Positions 38,088-46,800 of a stretch of 64,000 nucleotides of DNA are shown here, one piece after another. Under the pieces are notes generated by a model. That model made no database searches. It saw nothing but the letters and a program-made list of their open reading frames with translations, and was not told where the DNA came from. The position numbers and the translations under genes are program-made. Every line of letters begins with the position of its first letter. The stretch's first letter is position 1. The stretch covers positions 1-64,000 of the forward strand of contig JAGAED010000005.1 of the NCBI GenBank assembly GCA_017613275.1. The letters run 5' to 3'. The stretch is from Clostridia bacterium. GTDB lineage: Bacteria > Bacillota > Clostridia > TANB77 > CAG-508.

Positions 38088-38897
38088 CTAGATTCTTTGT
38101 TTTACAGCTTCGTATATAACAATTCCAGCTGAAACAGATGCATTAAGAGAAGTAACCTTCCCTTTCATAGGTATTTTAACTAAGAAATCACAATTTTTCT
38201 TAACTTTATCGCTCATTCCTTTTCCTTCATTTCCAATAACAATACCAATTGAACCGCGATAATCTTGTTCATAATAAAACTTCTCGGTTGAAATATCTGT
38301 ACCGCAAATCCACATTCCTTTATCTTTAAGCTCATTCATAGCATCTGAAATATTTGTTACTCTTGCAATTTTCATGTGTTGAACAGCACCTGCAGAAACC
38401 TTATTTACAGTACTATTTACGCATGCCGCTCTATGTTTTGGAATGATAATTCCGTGAACACCTGCTGTTTCTGCGGTTCTAATAATTGAACCTAAATTAT
38501 GTGGATCTTCTATACTATCCAAAATTAGTACAAATGGTTCTTCTCCTCTTTCTTTCGCTACACTTAAAATATCGTCAATTTCACAATATTCAAAAGGCGG
38601 TACAATTGCAATTACTCCTTGATAATTCTCATTTTGAGCCATTTGGTCCATTTGTCTTTTATCTTTTTCAACAATTATTATTTTTCTTTCTTTTGCAATT
38701 GCAATGATTTTATTTATTGAGCCATGTTTTTCTCCACGTGCTACAAATATTTTATTTATATCTTTTCCGCTTTCTAATAACTCAAGTACAGCATTTCTGC
38801 CTTCAACTTGGTCATCAAAATTTCTTTCCTCTTGCTTTTTGGAAAAATTTTCTTTTTTATTATTTTGCTTATTATAATTCTTTTTATCTTTGTTCAT
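38088..38897 (-). CDS. rlmB: 23S rRNA (guanosine-2'-O-)-methyltransferase RlmB (TrmH family)
   Basis: 269 aa SPOUT methyltransferase. A basic N-terminal extension (residues 1-28) precedes the substrate-binding domain starting VEGRNAVLELLESGKDINKI. Knot motifs: LILDSIEDPHNLGSIIRTAE, GIVIGNEGKGMSDKVKKNCD and IPMKGKVTSLNASVSAGIVI. RlmB is the best match, but the paralogous TrmH-family enzymes are hard to separate. Confidence 0.9.
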   Translation of the reverse strand: MNKDKKNYNKQNNKKENFSKKQEERNFDDQVEGRNAVLELLESGKDINKIFVARGEKHGSINKIIAIAKERKIIIVEKDKRQMDQMAQNENYQGVIAIVPPFEYCEIDDILSVAKERGEEPFVLILDSIEDPHNLGSIIRTAETAGVHGIIIPKHRAACVNSTVNKVSAGAVQHMKIARVTNISDAMNELKDKGMWICGTDISTEKFYYEQDYRGSIGIVIGNEGKGMSDKVKKNCDFLVKIPMKGKVTSLNASVSAGIVIYEAVKQRI

Positions 38898-38996
38898 TTA
38901 ATAAATCCTTTCTAAATTTATTTTTTTGCTTATCTTCATCATAATTTGTAAAATTCGGAATATCCTTATAAAACCATAATTATTTTACACTAAATA

Positions 38997-39030
38997 CAAA
39001 AAAATCTCAATATTATTTGAGATTTTTTTG
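38997..39030 (-). terminator. terminator of the modular pilin gene
   Basis: AAATCTCAA/TTTGAGATTT with A/T runs on both sides, loop near TATTA. Confidence 0.78.
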
Positions 39031-39093
39031 TATTTTCATTATAAATTTTCTATTTCTTCTTTAGTTAATCCAGTTGTTTCTATATTTAAAACT

Positions 39094-40738
39094 TTACTGG
39101 CTTACAGTTATAAATTTCCATTCATTATTTACTTTTTTAATGTTTATGTTAGATTTTAGAGAAACTACCGTACGCATCCCCTGTTGGCCCCATCCATCAG
39201 AATAAAACCTGTTTCCATCCTTAACATCTTTTATGTATGCATGGTCAGTAAAGCTCGCAGTCGTAGCAAGCCAATAGGTCCCAATATCTGATGTATATCC
39301 ATAATCATTTAAATTTCTTAAATAAAATAATCCTAATCTACTATCTCCTGCTTCATACTCAGCTTCGCTAGCTTTGGGAGTTGTCTTAGTATCATTTACT
39401 GCCCCTAAACCTCTTGCAAAATTCAATTCTTGTAATGTTAAGCAATGCACTTCCTCCGCTTTATTGGTTAAGAAAATTGCTCCATTTGCATATCCTGTAT
39501 CATCATTTGTTTTGGTTGTTCCATCTGTTAATCCTTTATAATCTGCATTTATAATTGCATGGTTTCCAGATGTTGTATTTGCAACATAAACAGTATTATA
39601 TTTCCAACCGCTTTTATCTAATGGTATTAATGAAAAATTCTTTAATAATCCTGTTACTGCATAATTATTTGGATATCCCGAATCTGCATATACAACTCCT
39701 GTAGCATATGTAGATCCATATAATTGCGTAACTTGTTCATCTGTCCCCCACCATTCAGGTACATTCGTTTCAGATATATCTGCATTTGAACTTCCATTAT
39801 AACTTTTATCATATCTATAGTAATAATTTACTGGTATTCCTGTAGATATTATTTTAACATTTTTGTATTCTCCGGCTATTTCAGTTTCTTCCGCATCTAA
39901 TATTCTCCAACCTGTTGTTGGTGTAAATATATTACCTGTATACGTGTCTTTGTAAGATACATTATATGGAATATAATCTCCTACTATTCCAATAATTGGT
40001 TGTCTTACTTTTGCTGTTACTTTACAGCTTGCAACATAGTCTTTTCCTTCAAATGAAACCATCGCTCTGATTGTAGCTGTGGTTCCATTTGCTACTCTTG
40101 AATTTACTGATACAGTTCCATTATCTACACTTATTTTTTTATTATAGTCTGTACTTGTCCATGTTACACTTGTATTGCTAGGTATCATTTTAAACAAAAC
40201 TGCTAACTCTCCTGTTTTTCCTGGTTCTATTGTTAGTGTTGATCTACTTAGTTTTATTCCAGGTACTGGTGTTACTATCTCTCCCCAAGTTAAAATTCCA
40301 TCCTGTATTGTTATTGTTCCAACAATTTCAAAATCTCTTGTTATAATTGTTATTGTCGCATCATCACGTTTAGAATTTTTTATTGTTTGTTCAACTTCTA
40401 TTGAAGCTTTTCCTATTGTTTTTCCATTATATGGTAATACTGCATCAATAACAGCTTGACCTACTGTTGTTGCAGCCTCTGTGCTTGAAACTCCATTTCC
40501 TACGTATGCTGTATCATAAGCTAATAATTTAGCATTTGTTGCTGTTAAGCTAATTTGGTCTTTTGCTGAACCAATATCATTTTTTTGCTCTGCTTCATTT
40601 GCTTTTGCTGGTGCAGAGTCACTTCCTGTTAGTGCACTTATTGTTATACCCGCTAATATTAGTAAAACTATAATTGTTATAACAAGTGCAATTAGCGTAA
40701 TTCCGTTTGTTTTGTGTTTTGTTTACATTTTTTATCAT
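39094..40738 (-). CDS. large modular type IV pilin with Ig-like domain, apparent +1 shift at CGG
   Basis: ATG at 40738 has an AGAAGG site. The zero frame reaches CGG (40705-40703, codon 12) and then an early stop. Reading CGGA as one codon gives 547 aa with the standard pilin helix, x-ITLIALVITIIVLLILAG, and the shared GSDSAPAKANEAEQKNDIG. Position x is the prepilin peptidase -1 site, Gly in relatives. A BIG2-like domain (about 160-250) and a C-terminal DUF6273-like region (YWLATTASF, GMRTVVSLKS) follow. Probably an adhesive minor pilin. The alternative is a frameshifted pseudogene. Confidence 0.72.
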
Positions 40739-40808
40739 ATTTGTACCTTCTTTCTCTTTAGTTTTTGTTGTGTACGAACTATGTTTATCCATACAAATTT
40801 ACAAATTA

Positions 40809-40872
40809 ATTTTAGCAAATACAATTATTTTTCACAATACTTTTTTTGAAAATGTAATATAATTGTAATATT
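40809..40872 (-). promoter_or_regulatory. promoter of the modular pilin with two TGTAAT repeats
   Basis: TTGTGA (40837-40832), 17 bases, TAAAAT (40814-40809) on the minus strand. TGTAATAT repeats start at 40853 and 40864, the first 16 bases from the -35 box. The arrangement is the same as at 59191-59254. Confidence 0.7.
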
Positions 40873-40890
40873 GGGGCTATCAATTAATAA

Positions 40891-40927
40891 AACCTTGTTT
40901 TTGGGGAGTGTCCCAAAAAACAAGGTT
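40891..40927. repeat. 37-bp palindromic repeat, copy 3
   Basis: AACCTTG/CAAGGTT arms. It overlaps the lepA stop codon; TAA at 40928-40926 uses the first bases of the repeat, as at scpA. Confidence 0.8.
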
Positions 40928-42737
40928 ATTCATCATCTAGTTTCAGTACAGATAAGAATGCTTCTTGTGGTATTTCTACGTTTCCAATTTCACGCATTTT
41001 CTTTTTACCACGTTTTTGTTTTTCTAAAAGCTTTTTCTTTCTTGTTATGTCTCCACCATAACATTTTGCAAGTACGTCTTTTCTCATTGCTGAAATTGTT
41101 TCTCTTGCTATTATTTGCCCACCAATAGCAGCTTGAAGTGGAATTTTGAAAAGTTTTCTTGGTATTACTGTTTTAAGTTTTTCTACCATTTTCTTTCCTC
41201 TTTCATAAGCGCTATCTTTGTGTACTATAAATGACAATGCATCTACTGGCTCTCCATTTATATGAATGTCTAGTTTTACAAGATTTGATTTTTTGTATTC
41301 TTTAAATTCATAGTCAAGTGATGCATAGCCTTTTGTTTTTGATTTTAGGTTGTCGAAAAAGTCATATATTATTTCGTTTAATGGCATGTCATATTGAAGT
41401 GTAACTCTGTTTTCATCTAAATATTTCATATCAATATAAATTCCACGTCTTCTCTGGCACAAATCCATTATGTTTCCAACATATTCTTTTGGAGTTAAGA
41501 TATTCGCTGTTACAAATGGTTCTTCTATATATGAAATTTCTTGGGCAGTTGGCAAATCTTCTGGATTATATAATTCAACTACTTCTCCAGTTGTTTTATG
41601 AACCTTATAAATAACTGATGGAGCTGTTGTTATCAAGCCTAAGTCAAATTCTCTATCTAGCCTTTCTTCAATAATTTCTAAATGAAGTAGACCTAAAAAT
41701 CCGCATCTAAACCCAAAACCTAATGCAACAGAGCTTTCTTGTTCGAATTCCAAAGCTGCATCATTTAATTGTAGCTTTTCTAAAGCTTCTTTTAATTCCT
41801 CATATTGGCTTCCGTCTACTGGATATAATCCACAATAAACCATTGGTGTAACTTTTTTGTAACCTTTTAATGGTTCATCTGCTGGGTTATCTTTTAAAGT
41901 TATTGTATCTCCAACATGGATATCTTGTAAAGTTTTTATACTTGCTGCAATATATCCAACTTCTCCTGCTTTTAGCTCATTTGCTGGCATATATGAACCT
42001 GGTACAAAATAACCAACTTCTGCAACTGTAAAGACTTTATTGGCGGCCATTAGCTTAATTTCATCCCCAACTTTTACAGTTCCATCCATTACTCTAACAT
42101 AAGCTAAAGCTCCTTTGTAATTATCATAATATGAGTCAAAAATTAAACATTTTGTTTTACCATTTACATCTCCCTTTGGAGCTGGCAAATCTGTTACTAT
42201 TCTTTCTAGTACTTCTTCCATGTTTAATCCTGATTTTGCTGATACACATGGAGCATCTTCTGCTGGAATTCCAATTATATCTTCAATTTCTTTTTTTACC
42301 TCATCTGGTCTTGCGTTTGGTAAATCTATTTTGTTTATTACTGGCAAGATTTCCAAATTGTTATCTATTGCAAGATATACATTGGCAAGAGTTTGAGCTT
42401 CAACACCTTGACTACTATCTACAACTAAAATTGCTCCGTCACATGCAGCTAAGCTTCTTGAAACTTCGTAATTGAAATCCACATGGCCTGGAGTATCAAT
42501 TAAATTTAAAGTATATTCTTGTCCATCTTTCGCCTTGTATTTCATTCTAACAGATTGAGATTTTATGGTTATTCCTCTTTCTTTTTCTATGTCCATATTA
42601 TCAAGAACTTGGCTTTCCATCTCTCTTTTAGACAAAACTCCTGTCATTTCAATTAATCTGTCCGCTAAAGTAGACTTTCCATGATCTATATGTGCTATAA
42701 TGCTAAAATTTCTAATATATTTTTGATTATCTTCCAT
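40926..42737 (-). CDS. lepA: elongation factor 4 (LepA)
   Basis: Ribosome-bound GTPase that back-translocates or remodels stalled ribosomes. 603 aa from ATG 42737 behind AAAAGGAAA. G1 [17 protein letters not shown]3 DTPGHVDF, G4 NKIDLP. The LepA-specific C-terminal domain ends [10 protein letters not shown]. In-frame codons upstream of 42737 are not supported. Confidence 0.97.
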   Translation of the reverse strand: MEDNQKYIRNFSIIAHIDHGKSTLADRLIEMTGVLSKREMESQVLDNMDIEKERGITIKSQSVRMKYKAKDGQEYTLNLIDTPGHVDFNYEVSRSLAACDGAILVVDSSQGVEAQTLANVYLAIDNNLEILPVINKIDLPNARPDEVKKEIEDIIGIPAEDAPCVSAKSGLNMEEVLERIVTDLPAPKGDVNGKTKCLIFDSYYDNYKGALAYVRVMDGTVKVGDEIKLMAANKVFTVAEVGYFVPGSYMPANELKAGEVGYIAASIKTLQDIHVGDTITLKDNPADEPLKGYKKVTPMVYCGLYPVDGSQYEELKEALEKLQLNDAALEFEQESSVALGFGFRCGFLGLLHLEIIEERLDREFDLGLITTAPSVIYKVHKTTGEVVELYNPEDLPTAQEISYIEEPFVTANILTPKEYVGNIMDLCQRRRGIYIDMKYLDENRVTLQYDMPLNEIIYDFFDNLKSKTKGYASLDYEFKEYKKSNLVKLDIHINGEPVDALSFIVHKDSAYERGKKMVEKLKTVIPRKLFKIPLQAAIGGQIIARETISAMRKDVLAKCYGGDITRKKKLLEKQKRGKKKMREIGNVEIPQEAFLSVLKLDDE

Positions 42738-42803
42738 TTTTATTTCCTTTTCTATGTGTATAATTAAAATATATAGACATTTTAGCATAAATCAAAAAAA
42801 ATC

Positions 42804-43163
42804 TCAATAGTTTTCAGTACCTTTATATAAATTATAAACATTAGAATAGCCAAGTTTTTGTAGTTTTCTAAGAGAAGTATAACTTCTTGAACCTGTTCCG
42901 CAATATACAATTATTACCTGATTTTTGTTTGGTAAAATTTTTATGGCGTTTCTATATATTTCATATTCTGGTAGTAAAATTGCTCCTAGTAAATGACCTT
43001 CTTTATATTCTTGTGGACTTCTTATATCACAAACAATTGCACCTTGTGACTGCATCTGTTTTAATTGTTCCATTGTTATATCAAATTTATCCATCCCCCT
43101 ATTGCAACAATTACATCTTTTACAATTTCCACAACGCTTTTTATTACAACATCTTCTAAACAT
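42804..43163 (-). CDS. rhodanese-domain protein with Cys-rich N-terminus
   Basis: 119 aa from ATG 43163 (AAGGTGATT upstream). Residues 1-22 hold seven cysteines (5, 6, 11, 14, 17, 19, 20) among Lys, Arg and Asn, resembling a small metal-binding module. Residues 27-119 form one rhodanese domain with active loop CGTGSRS (Cys88). It could act in sulfur or metal handling; the substrate is unknown. An upstream in-frame extension runs through a 37-bp repeat and is discounted. Confidence 0.85.
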   Translation of the reverse strand: MFRRCCNKKRCGNCKRCNCCNRGMDKFDITMEQLKQMQSQGAIVCDIRSPQEYKEGHLLGAILLPEYEIYRNAIKILPNKNQVIIVYCGTGSRSYTSLRKLQKLGYSNVYNLYKGTENY

Positions 43164-43215
43164 ATTAATCACCTTAATATATAATATTATTTTTATAATT
43201 ATTTTGTGTTTTTTT

Positions 43216-43260
43216 AACCTTGTTTTTTGGGAGTGTCCCAAAAAGTCTGGTCCAAAAGTT
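43216..43260. repeat. 37-bp palindromic repeat, copy 4 (diverged right arm)
   Basis: AACCTTG with the inner palindrome intact; the right arm has decayed to GTCTGG, then CCAAAAGTT as at copy 5. It lies in the leader of the rhodanese gene. Confidence 0.68.
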
Positions 43261-43379
43261 GCAACTCCAATTAAAATATTACAATTTTGTAAAATTTCTG
43301 ACATATTATCCTGTTTTATTTTTCGAATTATGTTACTTTTTGTTGTTTTGGGTTGTTGATATTGTGTGTCTTTATTTAT

Positions 43380-43461
43380 TGTGGATAATGTGGAAAAGTG
43401 TGTTAATAACTATAAATAGTCATTAAACGTTCTTTTATTATTCACAATGGCATTGTTCACA
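43380..43461. promoter_or_regulatory. cluster of DnaA-box-like sites
   Basis: TGTGGATAA (43380-43388) is a perfect DnaA box on the minus strand, directly followed by TGTGGAAAA (43389-43397). TTATTCACA (43438) and TTGTTCACA (43453) are near-matches on the plus strand. A strongly AT-rich 80-base stretch follows. dnaA/dnaN are not adjacent and gene orientation does not switch here, so this is more likely a DnaA-binding cluster than oriC. Confidence 0.45.
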
Positions 43462-43538
43462 ATTTGTATATTATTTTTTATTTGTATTATTTAATTCTAT
43501 TATGTGTACTTTTCTATTATTTTACAATTTTATTACAA

Positions 43539-43577
43539 AGTTTAAAAACCCCCGGCTTCGCCGAGGGTTTTTAAACT
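43539..43577. terminator. strong terminator downstream of the DUF1294 gene
   Basis: AGTTTAAAAACCC...GGGTTTTTAAACT with a CGGC/GCCG top and TTC loop. Confidence 0.85.
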
Positions 43578-43584
43578 TATAAAA

Positions 43585-43866
43585 TTAAATAAAACAAATA
43601 CTAATAATAAGGGCTATATCCAGAAAAAGCAAAAATGGTAAACCATATTTAAAAATACCTTTTTTAGTTTTATGCCTAAACTTATACATTCCAGCAATTG
43701 TGCCTATTCCGCCGCCAATTGCTGTCACAATAAAGATAGTTTTTTCAGGAATTCTCCAACTACCTTTTTGGGCTTTTTTCTTATCTATAAACATAATTGC
43801 AAATCCAATTATATTTATAACAACCAAATATATTATAAAATTTTGACTCATTACTATTTCTTTCAT
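43585..43866 (-). CDS. DUF1294 family small membrane protein
   Basis: 93 aa, unknown function. Three hydrophobic segments. The family motif IDKKKAQKGSWRIPEKTIFI is followed by a Gly-rich helix and KFRHKTKKGIFKYGLP. ATG 43866 behind GGGGGA, 9 bases after polC, so it is probably transcribed with it. Confidence 0.85.
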   Translation of the reverse strand: MKEIVMSQNFIIYLVVINIIGFAIMFIDKKKAQKGSWRIPEKTIFIVTAIGGGIGTIAGMYKFRHKTKKGIFKYGLPFLLFLDIALIISICFI

Positions 43867-43875
43867 ATTCTCCCC

Positions 43876-46800
43876 CTAATCAAATAAACTCATCTGATTC
43901 GACTGACTCATCCCCTCTAAGCAACCAAATGCCTTAAGAAGATTAGCTCCAGAATCCCCAATCTTAGCTCTAATTTTAAGTTCATCAATTGACATGAAAT
44001 TGCCATCTTTTCTAGCATTAACAATGCCTTGAGCAGCAACAGTTCCAAAACCAGGAATACTATTTAGTGGTGGTCTTAATTTATTATCCTGAATTTTAAA
44101 TTTAGTTGCATCTGATTCATAAATATCAACTGGTAAAAACTCAAATCCACGTTCATACATTTCTAGAACTATTTCTAGGTCGTCATACATATCTAATTCA
44201 GCATTTGTTGCTTCTTTTTTCTGATTTTTTATTTCTATTTCTTTCATTTTATTTTTTACTTTTTCTTTTCCAAAAATCATATATTCTGCATCAAATGCTT
44301 TTGCTCTAATTGAATAATATGCTGCATAATATGCAAGTGGAATGTGAACCTTGAACCATGCAATTCTAAAGGCATTTGTAACATAAGCTGCAGCATGGGC
44401 TTTAGGGAACATGTACTTGATTTTTTCACATGATTTTACATACCAATCCGGAACATCATGTTCCTTCATAATTTCTTTAAATCCGGCCCATTTTTCTGGG
44501 TCTTTTAGCGCTTTTCCTTTACGAACTGTTTCCATTATTTTGAATGCTTTATCTGGTGGAACTCCTTTTTTTATCAAGTAAATCATAATATCATCACGAC
44601 AGCATATTGCTTCTTGTAATGTTACTACTCCTTGTTCAATTAGAGTTTGAGCATTTCCAAGCCACACGTCTGTACCATGTGATAGACCAGATAAACGAAT
44701 TAATTCGTCAAATGTTGTTGGCTTTGTATCTAAAAGCATCCCTCTTGCAAATTTTGTTCCATATTCTGGTATTCCATATGTTCCAACTTCTGAATGTATT
44801 TGCTCTGGTGTAACTCCTAGTGCTTCTGTTGAGTTGAATATTGACATTGTTTCCTTATCATCTAGTGGAATTTCTGTTGGCGCTATCCCTGTTAAATCTT
44901 GTAACATACGAATTACCGTTGGATCGTCGTGGCCTAGTATATCTAGCTTTAAAAGGTTTGCATCTATTGAGTGGTAATCAAAGTGAGTTGTTATAATATC
45001 TGAATTTGGATCATCTGCAGGATGCTGAACTGACGTGAATTCATATATTTCCCTTCCTTTTGGCACTACTATAATTCCTCCTGGATGTTGACCTGTTGTC
45101 CTTTTTATTCCTGTACAACCTTGTGAAAGCCTTGCTATTTCAGCCTTATTTATTGGTATTCCTCTTTCTTCAAAATAGTTTTTTACATAACCAAATGCTG
45201 TTTTTTCAGCTACTGTACCAACTGTTCCAGCTTTAAATGTTGTTCCTTTACCAAATATTACTTCTGTATATTTATGTGCTTTTGCCTGATATTCTCCTGA
45301 GAAGTTCAAGTCTATATCTGGCTCTTTATCTCCATTGAACCCTAAGAATGTTTCAAATGGTATGTCCATTCCATCTTTTACTAACATTTCGCCACAATTT
45401 GGACATTGCTTATCTGGTAAGTCAAATCCATTTTGATAGCCGTAATCTGTAAAGTCTGAATATTTACATTTTTTACATCTATAATGAGGTTGTAAAGAAT
45501 TAACTTCTGTTATACCTGTCATAAATGCTGCAAGTGATGAACCAACTGAACCTCTGGAACCTACTATGTATCCATCATCATTTGATTTCCACACAAGCTT
45601 TTGAGCAATAATATACATTACGGAATATCCATTGCTTATGATTGAATCCAACTCTTTTGCCAATCTTGTTTCTACTATTTCTGGCAAAGGATTTCCATAT
45701 AATTCATAAGCCTTTTTATATGCTATATTTTTTATATCTTCCTCACAACCTGGAATGTGTGGTGGACATTTTTCAGGAGATATAGGGCTTATTTGTTCTA
45801 TCATGTCAGCTATTTTATTTGTGTTTGTTACAACTACTTCATATGCCTTTTCTTCCCCCAAATATTTGAATTCTTCTAGCATTTCTTCTGTTGTTCTCAA
45901 ATATAATGGTGCTTGGTTATCTGCATCATCATATTTTTGACCAGCTTCCAAAATTCTTCTATATATTTCATCTTGTGGGTCCATAAAGTGAACATCACAT
46001 GTCGCACAAACTGGCTTTCCAAGCTTATCTCCTAGCTCTACTATTTTTCTATTTATATCTCTTAAAGCTTCTTGGTCTGCAACCGTTCCATTTCTTATTA
46101 AGAAATCATTATTTCCAATTGGTTGAATTTCTAAGTAATCGTAGTCATTTGCAATTTCTTCTATTTCGTCATCTGTCTTTCCAAGTTCTATTGCTTGGTA
46201 TAATTCTCCCGCTTCACAAGCACTTCCTAAAATTAATCCTTCTGAATACTTTTTATATAGACTTTTTAGTATTCTAGGTTTTCTATAAAAATAATGTAAA
46301 TGTGACAGTGAAACTAATCTGTATAAATTCCTTAAACCAACGTAATTTTTTGCTAAAATTATAGCATGATATGTTTTTAATTTTTTATATTCTTCCTTTT
46401 TAGTTTCTTCATCTGCTGCTTTTATATCAATATCATCTATTGTTTCTACGCCTTTTTCTTTTAGCATATCAATCATTACATTAAAGACTTTGACGGTTGT
46501 ATCAACATCATCTAAAGCTCTATGTGCTACTTCTACCTTTATTCCTAATCTTTCAGCAATTTTACCTAATTTATATGTTTTATAATCTGGGAATAAATCT
46601 TTTGCTAAGCTTAGTGTGTCTAAATATGTATAATCAAAATCTAATCCCAAGTTTATTGCATTTTGTCTTAAAAATCCAACATCAAAGTTAGCATTATGAG
46701 CAACCAATACTGTTTCTTTAGTATCTCCTAAAAATTCTAATATTTTAGGAAAAACCTTATCTATTGTTTCTGCATCTTTTACCATTTCGTCTGTAATATG

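Noticed and set aside
39034-39094. Open 20-codon stretch after the pilin stop resembling a protein end (LNIETTGLTKEEIENL)
   Set aside because: It has a stop directly upstream in its frame, no start codon and no CGG at the junction. Probably chance or an old remnant; not called.
43164-43304. N-terminal extension of the rhodanese
   Set aside because: It would translate a 37-bp repeat copy; ATG 43163 has a ribosome site.
43380-43461. Chromosomal origin (oriC)
   Set aside because: No dnaA, dnaN, rpmH or gene-orientation switch nearby; only a DnaA-box cluster is supported.
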